From Rhodamnia argentea (Eukaryota > Streptophyta > Magnoliopsida > Myrtales > Myrtaceae), in the NCBI RefSeq assembly GCF_020921035.1, contig NC_063158.1:4260001-4324000 (forward strand): DNA of 64,000 bases, read 5' to 3'. Every line of letters begins with the position of its first letter. The first letter of the stretch is position 1. Below are positions 44,716 through 58,579 of the stretch, in pieces. A model generated the notes under the pieces. The model worked only from the letters and a program-made list of their open reading frames with translations. It ran no database searches and was not told where the DNA came from. Both the position numbers and the translations under genes were made by a program.

Positions 44716-47700
44716 TTAACCACGGTCATTCCCTGTCATAATCAAGCGGTCAATTAGGCACTTTCATATATGAGATGAGAATAGAGCCAACGATGCATGC
44801 GAAATTTTCACCGGTGCCCTTACTTTGAATTCTGTGGCCTCTGTCATGTGAAGTAGACGGCATCTTGGTAATTATCATGGAACTCTGAAGGCCTTCCAAT
44901 AACTGCAAGGAAAAAATATATAAATGAGAAAAAGACAGACAAAACTCAAAAACTTCCTTCTGGGGCAATCATTCTGAATATTAGCAGACTTAAATCATAT
45001 TCTGAAGCAACCAGCAAGATCTATCCTACCCGAACCACTAAAACAACATACCCCTGAACTGATTCCAGGTCTCAATCTCAGCCCAACCCTCGCCTTAAAA
45101 TAACATGATGGTCATCAGCATTGCTAAAGACATACTTATTAGCAGCAGAATGCATGAATGCATATAAACACGTGAAAGCAAAGGTATTCATGTATTCCTT
45201 TCAAGCAAGTATTAGTAACATATGACCGCGGAAACTCATCTAGTCAAATGAGAAGTCACGAAAAAATAAGCATTGATAAAGGGACCACAATGCCAACAAG
45301 AACAAAGCAAAGAATCGAGCAATTACCCTTGAAGTGGGCTGAATTCGACGATTAGATCTTCGAGGCTCAACAGCTTCGGAGGCTGCATTTGTGGCATTAC
45401 GACTGAAAGATTTGTCCTCATGTGTAGCCACTTTGCCACCAGGCACTTTTCCTTTATTAGCCCTTTCAGCCTTAGCACTGGCTATGAAAGTCCTTTTCAG
45501 AGAACTAGCATCTGATGAAGGTATTAGAGAAGAGATTGGACCTTCCGTCACCCCCTCACTATTAGAAAATGATCCATGTTCCGCTGAGTTGTGCTTTTCT
45601 GATGCATTTTCATCATGGTCATGGTCAGACGAATCCTTACTCTTAATTCCAGCAAGTGCACCATAGGAAGAACCAGCAGTCGTCAAATTATTCTTCTGCG
45701 GGATTGTTCTACTCGAAACATTTTGTGATCTTCCAGACCTGAGAATCTTGGGCTTGGATTCGACCATTCGTTTTTCCTTCGTATCATCTTTAGAAAAATT
45801 TTTCCATCCACGAGGTCCACTCCGCAGAGGCATCAAATAGTTTGCAAGTTTGACCGAGTCATTCAACTCCTCAGTCTTCTGGTTGCCAACATAATGTTTG
45901 CTTACTTCCATGAACTTCCTCTTCTTTCCAGGTTTTGGAACACCAATTACCACTCTTGAACCTTCCTTTCGTAAACCAGTCCTTGCAGACTTTAATCTGT
46001 CGATCCTACTTTCAATTGTATTCTTCTTACCAATATCAAAAGTTTTCTCTTTGGCTGTTAGATCCAAAGATTCAACCACTTGATGGTTCCCCGGTTCCAC
46101 AACTTGGACACTCTCCTGTACCTTGTCCTTACCTTTGGATTCCAGTCCAGGAGTTCCCAACCTTGCCCGCTTTTCCTGAGGCATATCCCCCTGAAAGCTC
46201 AAGGTTTAAATCAATTTTCTTTAGGCAGAAGAAAATGCAACTTTGGGGGAACCAGATTTCATATCAACATACAAACATTGAATTAGAGTTGAAAATATGC
46301 CACAAAAAGAGTTCAATCACATGAAAGGACAAAAGGGACACCTCTTGGTGGGTCTGAACATTCTCTCTCATACTTGACCACTCAATCCATTCCCCATCCT
46401 TCCACATAAGAGATGGCCGAAGCTGCCATGTTCTAATGACAGAAGTCTCTCCGTGAGCTGCATTCAAAATCGGAAAGGTTATATGCAGGAGGCCATAGAG
46501 ACTCAGTACAGTGATAAAGCGAGCTTGAAAAGCATGCCTGGAAAATGGACTGTTACTGAAGTTCCATCTCTCTTGCTTTTCTCAGCGACCTCTCCCTCCC
46601 ACCAGCTTGGGAAACAGATGAAAGAAAGTTGAAGTTCTTTAGACAATTCATATCAAATGGAGATGAAAGGGGGGCCATTAAGTATTTCTAAAGAGAAATG
46701 ACAACCATACTTCCTTGGCATTTCCAGGAAGCATATATGCAACTAATGATCAATGTGGCTCAGTACCAACATTGGGGAGGAAAAATGAATTTAAATTAAG
46801 CAGTAAAGGAAACACCAAAAATTCAAAAATTCTGGCTTTTAGGAAAATGAGAAGCATTAAGGATGTATCCTTCTAAGAGCATCACATGGTAAACAATCAT
46901 ATCCAAATGAAACTGCATACCAGTCTCGCATCCACGCATCAACTTTATCTCCAACAGAACACAAAAAATCACCCACGGCTGCTCTGCGTCTCTTTCTGGT
47001 TCCTTCAGATTTCAGGGCGGTCATAGGATGAGCAATGCGAACTCTGGGTGCTTTATCTACTTCACTTCCAAGTTCCACCCATTCCTTAAGCTTCCCAGTA
47101 CCTGAACGTAGGGAAAACTGAAGAATTTAAAAAAAATTCAAGAATTAAAATCAACATATACATATCCTTAAGTAAGCTCTTCAGGTAAATCACCAATAGC
47201 AGTTATTACCAAAATTGTCCAAATAACTATGAGAATAGAGCTCAATTGAACGTAGTAATTCCAAGGAAGCTTGCTCAAACATGAAAAAAAATCCAAGTAG
47301 GCATAAAGCTGTTCCCAAATGCCCACTAATAGACAAACCTTCCGGCGTAAGATGACTGTTAACTCGTATGCATACTAACAGATGTCATCTCATTTAATAC
47401 CAGCGTATATGGACATTATAATAAACAAAGCAAGCCTAGGATATTTAGGAAGCCATGGACCTAATGGGTCGAGCAAGAATTTCACACGACATAATCACTG
47501 TCAAAAGGTCAAAAAACTTTTATAAGTAAATTTAACACTCCAAAGCAAGATGTGGCGTGACATGCCCTTCTGATCATCATTCACCATGTACTTTAAACTC
47601 ACAAAACAAAAAGTCAGAGGTATCCACAATCATCAATACCTTCATTTGATGCAATCTCAGAGTAACATAAATAGACCTTCCCATCCTTCAAGCTCAATAC

Positions 47701-50700
47701 GTTGGCTGAGAACCATGCGGCTTTGTACCCATCCCCATCTTTAAAAACCTACAGGGCGAAATGATAGTTGATCAAGGAAACCCTTGAGCTGATGTCTAAG
47801 AGTAAACCTTTCTAGGAAAGTTTTAAATTTGTGTCCTAACTGCCTAACAATGCTTTACCATAACCTGTCGTCAACTGGAGAGACGGAAAAAATGGAGGGT
47901 CATTTTTCTAATTGGCAGGAGAAACAAACTTCTGCACACTTAACTTGTTTTCAAACTCCCATACTGCTTAAAGCGGGAAACAAAACAATTAAGGCAGGAA
48001 TAGTAACTAAAGAATAACCTGTCTTTCACGAAACGAAAAATCATAGCTGAAAAACCAAAACCTTTTTAAGAACATGGGATCGAATTTGAAAGGAAATATA
48101 GCTTCAGAAGAGGGGAGGTTTTCGTAATAGAATTACCCAACTTCCTTCTAAATTAACGAGGCTCCTTCACTCATGAATTGATTTACGTGAGTTTCGGCTA
48201 AGAAAAGAAGTTTATCGAGGCGCACAGCTGGCTATCAAAACAACCAAGCCTGTTAGTTATGCTTATTTCTAATTGGTACCACAATTTCCTGCCTAAAGGT
48301 TTCTGCTTGCACCAACACATGCTTCCAACAACCAACTCGTACTTTTTTAAAAAGGAAAAATCTCAAATGCACAAAAGCATTGAGTTGAAGGCCTGTTTCC
48401 ATGTGGGTAACACAATCAATCCCTTCCAACACACATTCCACATACCTCCACTTGGGAGCCTACTGCAATGCCACTTTCCTTTGATTTCCTCGAGGTCTCG
48501 TCAAACTCTTCATGACTTACAGCAGATACATGATTTCCTCCAGCAGTAGTTCCAGCCAAGTCAGACGCCTTACGACCCTTCAGCCCTCTAAAATTCTTTC
48601 CATCAGAGTTGACCAAACTTGAGACTCCATCCGTCAAGCTCCCATGCTTTTCTGACTTATCCCCCAAACTTTCTCCTGAAGTAGGTGGTAAAGCATGCTG
48701 CGTGCCACTTGTTCCTTTATCTTGGACGGGTCCTGCCAATTGTTTGCCCGAAGCACCTGGTTTACTGTAAGTATTATTGTTGTTCGACTGCTCCCTGTTT
48801 CCATCATGCAGTTCTGCCCCATGATTAGAAGAAACTTGAGGCATTTTCCAAAAACCATCTGGTCCAGCTTCTATTAGTTGAGATATTGGCAAAGAATCCC
48901 CCATCGTAACAACTTTTCCAGCTTGTGTTATAGCTTCTGCAGCCAGCTCAGCAGCTTTTACTATGGCATCTAAATTTTCAGCTCGTAATGAAGCAGCTGA
49001 AGCAGCTTCAATCCTTCTCCTGGCAGCCTCCTTTGCAGCAACAATAATCGAACTGGAACTTTTTGTTACTCCAAGAGCAGAGAGAGAAAATCCATCATTT
49101 GAAATCTGGCTATTACCGTTAGGACTTAATGCTTCCTCAGCCATAAGTTTTGCCTGCAAAGCAGCATTTGATGCAACGCTAGCAGCTGCAGCCGCCGCCT
49201 TTGCAACAGAAGCAGCAGCTGCTATTGCAACAGCTGCAGAAGCTAGTGTGACTTCTGCAGCTGCTCGAAGACCTGAATCCTTCTGCTTATTCAACTGATT
49301 CCATATCTCTTGACTGTGACCAATGGCTGCAGCAGCGAATGCAGCAGCATCCTCTGCTTGCTGTCTGGCCTCCTCCACTTTAATAATGGATTCCTCAGGT
49401 AATACACTCTTCTTATCCTGCTCTACCGCTTTAGAATTACCAGGTGGGATTGGTGAAGGTACAGACATGTTATGTTTTCCCATGGAAGCCTCAGACAAGA
49501 AGCCAGTACTGCTTGCTGCAGGGACAGGTGCAGACTGATGGCCAGTCAGAGCAGCAAGAGAACCAGGATGCACTAGAGAATGGGACTGGGTGGTGATCTG
49601 GCCGAGATCTCCAGAGTTCAATGCCTTTTTTCTCTTCCTGGATTTTGGGTCGGTAGAAGGCTGACCAGGAGATACTGTCTCCTTTTTGGCATCAAGAGAT
49701 GCAACAGAACTCCCAGGGAGAACACTAGCCTGAACTGCATCCTTTTTCACTGGACCAGGAGCAACATTCTTCATTGCCGAAGAGAGAGAGACTGGAGACT
49801 CTTTTACAGGTACTAGTTTAACTGCTTCATTCATAGGCAACGAGGGGAACCGAACACTTGGGTCAAGTACAGAATTTTGAGAAGCGGACCAGGACGCACG
49901 GAATGGGGTCTGCGACATCCAGGTGGTGCTATGTCCAAAATAATTCCCAAGAGGTGGAGTTTGATTGAGATGTACTGGTGAAAAAGCCTGATAGTCCCTA
50001 CCAGCTCCTTTAGGCAAAGATTGCAGGGCCTCAAATGAAGGGGTAGAAATATTCCAAAGAGGAGAAGAAAGAGGTAGCAATGGGTTTGTGGCAGGAGAAG
50101 GTGTACTCTTGCTAGTGCCTCTGCCAACAGGTGAAGGAGTAGCTTTGTTTGGAACAATATTCTGTTTGGTTGCCTGATCAGAAGCTGCATCATGATCATA
50201 ACATCAGAGCATAGCTTATGTACCTGACTTAAGAGTATAAAACATCTTGAATTACGAAATAATACCTAAACGGGATTGTGAAGGGGTCTCGATGCTTGCC
50301 GGATGAACTGTTTGACCAAGTATCCTTTCTCTACATTTACGCAATGCATTCTCCCACATGCTCCGACCACCATCTAAGAGAGAAAATCTAGTGAAATAGC
50401 AGTAAAATGTATGTGAGAGCAAAGAGAAACTAAATTCTAGATGCACTCACCGGGTCCCCCAAAAGCAGACAACATGTGTGCCTCCTCGGGTGCAACTTTT
50501 GAACTGCAGCAACAAAATGGCATTAACAAATAAACAGTATTCAACCATTCTCATGCAAAGAGAGCCACTGAACTTCAACCAGAATTTCACAGGTGGGGAG
50601 CAGGTTTAAGTGAGCCAGTAGACTTGGAATTCCAAATGAATAAGATAAAACTGAGGTAAAAAGAAAAACCACAAACAACCAATGCTCACATCAAAGATCC

Positions 50701-53700
50701 ATAAACAAAGATCTGAGCCCGCAATTGCACTTGTTGCAGGTCCGTGAAGGGCTGCTGGAAGACCACATTTCCTAAAGCCGAAGTGTTCAAATCAGGCAGA
50801 CTAGAAGCCGCTGTATTGAGGACACCAAATGGCTTGGCATTAGTGCCATCAACCTGCCCAAAGTGCTGCATCTCATTAGACTGGACAACCTGGTAAATTC
50901 CAGAAGGGCTCAAGGACCGATAGCTTGACGCCCCTGCTTCTGATTTTTTTAAAGCAGCTGTTGCTTTCGCAGAAATTCCCTTTTTAGCACTTTCCTTTCC
51001 TGCTGCCTTACTTGATGTTCTCCTTGTTTTACGCTCAGGTGTGTCTTTCAAATGTCCTCGTACCGCATCCCTTGATTTTCTAGGACTTCCAGTAGCATTA
51101 GGCTGCAAAACTTTATTCTCCACTTGGACTAAAGCTGGAGTCAAAGGTGATCCCTCTACAATCTTCAAAGGGGAAAAAAAAAATCGTGAGGAGGACTATT
51201 ATACTTTTACATGCACATTAAAGATCCATCTAGCATCTAGCGGAGACAATATGACATGAATACATTCAGGCACTTAAGCGAAAAATATCAACAAGAGGCC
51301 ATAAAACAGTATTAAATGGCAGAGAGAAACAAATAACATACTGGAGATAATTTGGAATCTTTTAGAGCAGGAAATTGTTGCCATTTCTGGGATCCCTCTG
51401 TTCTCATCAAAGGACTAACATCAAAGGTAAAGCTCCTTTCATCTTTGGCTGCATCCATCCCTTTTTGATCCACCAACACATGTGAATCCTTGACGTCAGA
51501 AGATGGAACATTCTGATGTGAAGAATTCTTATCTGCTCCCTCTATATTTACTTCTTGAGAAAGCTCGCTGCTACTTATAACAATTGGGGAGCTGCATTCA
51601 GCTTTGCTACTATCTGCATTATCAATTTCTTCTTCTTGTGCACGAGATCTCTCATGACATTCAGTTGAAGGCGAAGATTTCGGAAAGCTTTCTGACGCTT
51701 TTAACACGTTCTCTGCAACATGAAACCCATCAGTCAGAATGAGTGAGGTAGAGAGAGTGCACCAAAAATCAGAAGATGACAGTGGTTTCCCATAGTACAT
51801 CTGAGAGCAGATTTAAAACTTCATTATTTTCACACTCCACACTTAATTAAAGAAAAGCACGAGCGCTAGTTCACCAGCAAAACTTCCTTTCACACTCCAA
51901 CTCTAAAATGCGACACTATCATCTATGCAACGAGGCTTCCAAAGACATAGCTAGTGGTCCATCGTTACTTTAAATTACCCACAATAAAATTTTAAATCCT
52001 AGTGACAAATGCTAGTCCAGGAATAAAAATCAAACTGATTCTTACCTGATTACCATTTCACCAGTGATCCTGTATCCTACACTCAATTGTACAGGTGAAG
52101 AAAAGGATAATGCTTATGAATTTGACTTCGAACAAAATTGCATGATTGAGGTAGCTTGTAAAAGATACATAAAAATGTTTCATCATTTTCTCATTTTCAA
52201 TCTTCCAGCCAAAAAAATCTTTTACATTTTGAAATGCTTAAAAGGGAACGCAGAATTTAAGACCCAGGAGCACCAAGTAACCTGCTTCCTATAATATTAA
52301 TAGCTGTCTACCAGTATCGTGTCATCACTCATCACAATGAAAGATTAGACAGGGCTTCATCACAAGCATAGCAATTGGACAGCACGACCAACCTGGAGAG
52401 TGATATTATAAGCAAAGTACCACCACCACCGAAGACATGATGAAGATTTAACACCCCTAATTCATAGTATCTAAAGCTTCAAATCCAAATATTCTGCTAA
52501 AGTTCAGCACAAATTGGCTTAGGAAAAATTATTGCTTGGATGGCCCTATAAAGATGTTTCCAATTACCTGAATCCTTAAGATCCTTCTCAAATTTTTCTT
52601 CTGCAATTGTGTCCCCGTGTTTTTCTGGAACCATTTCGATATGATCACTCTTATTCACCATGGGCTCACAAAAATCAGGACTTGCTTTGGGTTCCTTCTC
52701 AGTTTCATGATTAACCACCGTAAGTACTGTAGCTTGGGATGCATCAAGAATATCTGTATTACCAGCGTCTGAGACAGGCTTGACCTGAGAAACTGTTTCA
52801 GATGACTGCTGTTCAGCAGTTCCACAAGATGCATCCTTTATAGATGCAGAAAGCAGAGTCAGATCAGCACGTATTAATTAACGTAACAACAAGGTTGGAA
52901 AACTTACAGCGTGCGTTAGAATTTCACATTCTTCCAAGTTAACTATGGTCATGGATTCTAATTCCTGTCCGGATGACTTCAGAGTCTTCTTATGATGATG
53001 AATGTCTTTTCTGTCATTATCCTCCGAAGACAATGAAAAACTACCTGTTTAACCAAATGGTTATCTTACAATATCCGTAATTGATGATTCAAACTAGATA
53101 AATAATGACAATCAAACAAATAGTGAACTCCGTGACTAAACAGTACACATTCAAAATCACCTGGTTCATTTTCTCGCTCTACTTGCTTGATTTCAACTGA
53201 AGAAGAAGACTGGCTGCATTTTTCGCCACTCACATTTTGTTGACCCATTCGTCCATCAGCATCTTTTGAGGAATCGCTTGCTTGTGTTTCCTCATGCTGT
53301 CTTGGCAAAGAGCCTACCGTCATATGACCGGAAACACTGTTAATTCCCTCACCATCTTTCTCAAGAACTTTGTCATCATCCACCTGCAGCAATAATGAAG
53401 CAGAGCCCTTGGCTTGCTGTTCATTACAATCTGATTTATCATCCTTTTGGTCTATGGTATCAGTCTGCATTATTGTCTTCTGCTGGTTGGAGTCCATTGA
53501 CTGCTCTGATCCAGTAACTGCCGGCTCAACACTTACTGCAACCTTTTTGCCTTCAGCTTCCAACTGTTCAACAGTTCCTGCATCTTTAGCAGAAATATTA
53601 TCCTCACTTATACTAGCTTGAACAGATATAATGCGAGATGTATCACCACTGCATCCTTCCATAACCTGTGGTCCAGGGGTAGAAGGCTCCTGATCTGTAC

Positions 53701-54772
53701 TAACACCAGCTTCAACTGCATTTCCCTCCTCCTTATATTGCCCCTTTAAGCTCAAATTGGCATTACAGCGCAGATGGGAGGTTGAAATCTCAGCTGCGTT
53801 GTCAGCTGATATCTCGCTATTTCTTCTTTCCTCCATGCTCACTGCAAGGATCTCCCCCCCTTGCACATCAATGTCTGTCTGTAAACCATCAACATTCTCA
53901 ACAGCGACATTTACCTGGTCTAGAGCAATTTGGCTTTCCACTCTGTTACAGCTCATCGTGATGTGATCTGTCACTTTAACTACATTATCACCTTGCACAT
54001 CCAAAGAAGAACCAGCTTCTTCAGCACTATAATTAGAAGGTTTAGCCAGCAAATTATGAACCTCCCCTGGAATTTTATCATCAGATTTGTCATTATTGGG
54101 CGAACTCCCTTCAGCTTTAAAAGCTCCAGAGTTCCCATCTAGAGCACTTGGATCCACGTCAACTGACATTCCACCAACAAATGATTCACTATGTGTCCTT
54201 GATGCAACTTCAACTTGAGATGGCTCATCTACCATGGCCTCCTTTATACTGGAATAGTTTTGTAAAGTCTCATCCGGTACTAAAGCCAACTGTGGTTTAA
54301 CAGTTTCCTCTGAGTTAGAAAAGACACTATCATCATGTGTCAAATTAGGTTCCATTTCTTTTGTAGAGGTAGCTGGATTACAGGCATCTGCTGCCCCAAT
54401 CGTAGTTCGATTGAGTGTTGTTTCTTCCTGCCCAACAGATTTTAATAACATTTCAACAGACTCCGACGAGGTTGCTTCAGACCACACATTGTTATGCCTG
54501 GCTATTGAGCAGGGCACTGTAGCACATGTACTAAATTCTATACCACTATTTCCACGAGAGAAATCCTCAATCCAATGATTATCTACGTTATTTGCAATTC
54601 CAAGAAAAACCTCACTTTCAACCAAACTGTCGAATCTCAGATTCCCTTGGAGGTTGTCATCAAAATCAAATTTGGAAAGAGCATATGGTTGTAATGCAGG
54701 AGAAAATTTCGCATTCCCCTCACCAGCTAAATGCTGATTCTGGCTCTGAAAATCATTTTCATCATAATCCAT
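44716..54772 (-). CDS. Tandem Agenet-domain protein (Arabidopsis G2484-1/AT4G17330-like)
   Basis: Predicted nuclear protein of 2064 residues; Agenet domains are Royal-family modules linked to chromatin. Fifteen coding exons, in order: 54772-53161, 53044-52908, 52835-52568, 51712-51342, 51162-50690, 50503-50451, 50373-50266, 50184-48446, 47748-47640, 47101-46921, 46605-46538, 46457-46342, 46190-45327, 44902-44824, 44732-44716. The sum is 6195 bp with no frame break. The start MDYDENDFQSQNQHLAGEGN and the NHWIEDFSRG and NNVWSEATSSESVEMLLKSV blocks are family hallmarks. The N-terminal half is acidic and disordered; GSPRKSRDAVRGHLKDTPER resembles a DNA-binding basic patch. Residues about 1277-1359 are an Ala-rich helix (KVEEARQQAEDAAAFAAAAI and onward). 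Two Agenet repeats span about 1580-1735 (SQVEVFKDGDGYKAAWFSAN, then DKVDAWMRDCWWEGEVAEKS). Exon 11 ends CCAG with a GC donor. The final 17-bp exon is inferred; reading through instead adds another tail. Confidence 0.88.
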
Positions 54773-56400
54773 GGGTATACACCTAGAGAAGGAAAAGCAA
54801 GGAGGGAAAAAGAAAGGGTAGAGAAGGTGGTCACGTTGCATGTAAGCTGAAAATGATGAGAAAAATAAACATGCAACAACTGACATGCCAAATCATCATA
54901 ACCATTTACTAACAAAAATGTATAATCAAAAAGATATTTCAGCTATCCCAACCTACACACCCAAAAAAAAAAAAAAAAGAGTCAAAAAGAAAAGAGATTC
55001 CCCTTTCCCTCGGAAAAATTCACAGAAAATATAGATTCACCAGCTGGCAAAATTAGCAATCTCCATCAGGAAACAGATGGGTTGTTGTTGCGCACGCAAG
55101 ATCAAATAGAGTTAGTTCAACCCTCTTAAGCTAGTCTGACTACATTCCAAGCTAGAAATACACTACTTAAAAGTACATCACCCATACACTACCCCAAAAT
55201 CAGATTAACACAAGATACCATACACAAACTCTTAGAGGTTGATCAACGATGCAGCGGCAGTGCAAATTGAAACACAGAAAAGCACATCTACTCGAGAAAT
55301 TTCATATTACCTTGCAGATATAACAGATCTTGCGAAAAGCACCAAAATGTATGGGAGGATCTTAGCCAATTTTCCTAAAGCGTATGGTACATACAAACAC
55401 GATGCCTATTTTGACCCTTCGTTTAATATTTAAGTGCAGATTAGCAAAAAGAGAGACGTAGATTAGCAAAAAGAGAGACGTAGTTGAGAAGAAGAGTAAC
55501 ATATCCAAGTCAACAAGCTAATGAATCTGCATCTGTTGTCCACTATGACAACAGATACCATTCCTATTGTAATCATCTCAAACATCAGGAAGGTGATGCC
55601 GCTGCAAATGACTAGGTTGAGGTACAACCAACTGGGAAAGAAACAACTCAAACACTATCAAGGCCCAAGCAAAATGCCCTGTTCTATCACAAGCTGAAGC
55701 AAAGAATTTCCCCTCCGCTAGAAAAAACTAAGCAGAGGTGACAGATAATAGCTCATTTGAGCAGCAAGTTAACTGCCCAAATCTCCAACTTCAAACCCAT
55801 GATCAAATTCAGCTGTCAAGTAGCATGAGAGAGACGCATAGGACCTAATTCATAATCGCACAACATCGCTCGCACAGCCAGATACTTCCCACAGGCACAG
55901 TCGGATGAAACCACAAACACAAGGTCCAAGAAAAAAAAGCAATTTTTTTTATCAAATCCAAACGTAAAAGAAACCTGCAGATACAAGGAAAAGGCCTCAC
56001 ACCGGCAATTTTAACACTCGTCAACAAAACAGTCAAAACATATCTCTCTGCTCTAGCTTCGGTAAAGTAAAGTAGGAAATGAACAGTACCAGAACAAGTA
56101 AGTCTAGAGACGCTACCTCCCTCCATCCGGCGAACGAATCCAGGCCCGCTCAATTCTGAACTCTCGCTAACCGTACGGTCATCTGAACAGTCCACAGAAG
56201 CACCAGCTGAAAACGTCAGCCCCACACGCAACACATAGAACCGAGCTAAGAAATGAACAGCCTCCTCCGAAGAGAAATGAACTCACCGGTGGATTAGTAT
56301 CTCCGGCGAGATAAGTTAGGGTTGCGGCGAATCAACGGCGAGGGGGTGGGAGCGAGAGGAGAGAGAGAGAGAGAGAGAGATTGGAAACGTCGAAGCCCGA
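54773..56400 (-). promoter_or_regulatory. Agenet gene 5' UTR exons with a 1.5-kb leader intron
   Basis: An acceptor TTCTCTAG ends ten bases before the start codon, so the coding exon begins at 54782. A matching donor CCACCG|GTGAGT lies at 56287/56286, giving a leader intron of about 1504 bp. The upstream non-coding exon includes a CT run on the coding strand (56359-56381 on the plus strand as GA). Short ORFs inside the intron are not called. The junctions are inferred from consensus alone. Confidence 0.5.
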
Positions 56401-58579
56401 AATTGAGAGGAAAAAAAAAAGGGGAAGTGAGATAGAAAGAGCGTGAGTGATGTTTGTTCTATTTCGATTTTTTTTTCCCTTTTTTTTTTTTAAGTTCCCT
56501 CTAGTGCTCGTTTTCAGCGCAAGGGGGAAAAAAATGTGCGAACGTGATTGAATTTGAAACCACTGGGACACTCCTGAATAGCGAGAATCGGACGGGCGTG
56601 AGCAGAAAGGTTCCTACACGTGGCGACAGATGACTGGTCCAGCGATGGCATCCGGGGACTTTCTAGAGATACCGGGCCTGTGGGATTCATTCTTGTCACG
56701 AGTTATGCGATCGACGGCAGTGATGGGGGGCTTTCGTGTGAGTCCGAGTCACAGCCGATCTTCGCGCTGAGCGAGTCGCCCCTTTTTGCCAGTGAAAATC
56801 TGAGGTTGGGCTTCGCGATGACACGTGGCGTAGGACAGTTGGATCGAGAGTCAGCAAAGGTTTATACCAATATTTTTTTCTGCTGGCAGTTTTGCACTTA
56901 TCCTGAAGCATTATTTTTTGGTACGACGAGCAGAATTATTTTTTGGGCCCGGTGGGCTTTGTGGCCCAAAATTTTGGGCCCACAAAAAGAGCTCGGCCGT
57001 GAAAGGCCCCCCCCGCCCTTCTCTCCCCTCACTCCTCCATGGGCAGTGGGACCCGTCGCAAATGAGGACCGTCTCCTTCTCCGTCTCCGGCGACCCTCTT
57101 CTCGTCTGAGCATGTCGATTGTGACACCGCCGGTGACGGCTTATTTTCTTCGCGATAAAGGAAAATATTCTACACGTAAATCATTTATAAGGAAAATGAT
57201 TAGTTTTCTGTGTTTGGTTTTATAAGGAAAGTAATTTTTTTTTTTTACCATAAAGGAAAGCTATTTTCTCCTAATCTAAGTTTGTTGTTTTCCGCAGATC
57301 GATTATGTACTCGTCCATCAAAATATCGAAAAATCATAAAACGATTTTCCCGAAACAGCTTCACTTCGAAGGAAAGATAAAAGTGCTTTACCGCTCGGGA
57401 TTTATTTGCACGAATCCAACTCTAAAATAATTCGAAAAGTTGATAAAAAGAGAGAAGTGGTCCAACCCAATGATAGTCTTCTCTCTTGCGTTTCCCTTGG
57501 GATGGTTGGGCGGCTGCCCATGGGAATATAGCATAGGCACATCCCCCTCTTCTGGGCCTAACGCCTCGATCGAACTCGCCGACGCTGATGGATCTCTCTC
57601 GACCGTCTTAGAAGAATGCTCGACCGGCCACCTAACAAATTCCCGCAGCCATCTTTCACTAAACGCTTGGGCGGGTCCGACCTAGTACTCACAGCTTAAA
57701 AGTCCTCGTCTAACCATCCTCGTGCTTAGAAATTAGTAGGTTTTCTATAGGAAACGAAATGGGCCGAGACGGACCAGGTAGACAGGCTAGGGCTCAAACA
57801 GAAATCACTTGCCTAACTCGCCCATTTTACCCTATCGGACTTGGATGAGCCCAAACATGCACAAGGCAGCAGCCAATTGATCAAGCTTATTCTTCACTAA
57901 ACCTCTGTGTATTTCGCAAAAGAAAACTGCTGACATAACAGTACAAACAATATTATCAATTATTTCTAATCACACGATCTCTTAATGAATAAGTGTTTCA
58001 TATAAAACGTACAGCGGTGTGTGAATTTACGATTGAGATTGTACTGTCCTCGACAATACTTATTTCCCTTTCCAAAAAATATACACTTGTATCGTTTGTA
58101 ATAATCAGTCGGTGAAAAATATTTTTATCATCAGTAACAATTTTTGTCTTAGAATTTTAGTGAAAGATATAGTATTTTTCGTTCATTTACTTTTTACAGT
58201 GAAGTTCACTTACTAGTACTAGATGCGGATGACAAGTAAATCTATGCAAAAAATCAACACAAGCAGGAATTAGATGAGTCAGTGCAGTCTCGTATCCTGT
58301 TCTTAACTAGTGAAAGAAGACCTTCTAAGACGAATAGTTGCAGTCTCTCGTTCTATCCGCTAACCATTTGTTGTCTGTTGTTTCACAGGCAAACCATTTC
58401 CTTGCTCTGCATATAGATTTTCACGCCCTCTTATTGCATTCTTTTATCTTGAATATTAAGATGGGATACCGAGATAGGCAAAACGAAATATTCTCATACC
58501 CTTGGAAGTGAAGATGAGATAGAGAAATTGACTCGGATCCCCAGCTCCATTCCCATTACATCCTCACGAAAAGTTGGTG
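56401..58579. other. Intergenic, no gene recognised
   Basis: Contains poly-T tracts and a plus-strand ORF (56620-57225) with no recognisable domain that runs through low-complexity sequence. The part at 57135-57280 has repeated TAAGGAAA(A/G)-type phrases like decayed MITE sequence. Nothing else can be supported. Confidence 0.35.

Noticed and set aside
48963-49538. Ala-rich ORFs antisense to the Agenet gene
   Set aside because: The complement of GCA/GCT codons also reads as Ala or Ser; this is a shadow.
56620-57225. 201-codon plus-strand ORF next to the Agenet leader
   Set aside because: It crosses homopolymer and low-complexity DNA and shows no domain; chance ORF more likely.
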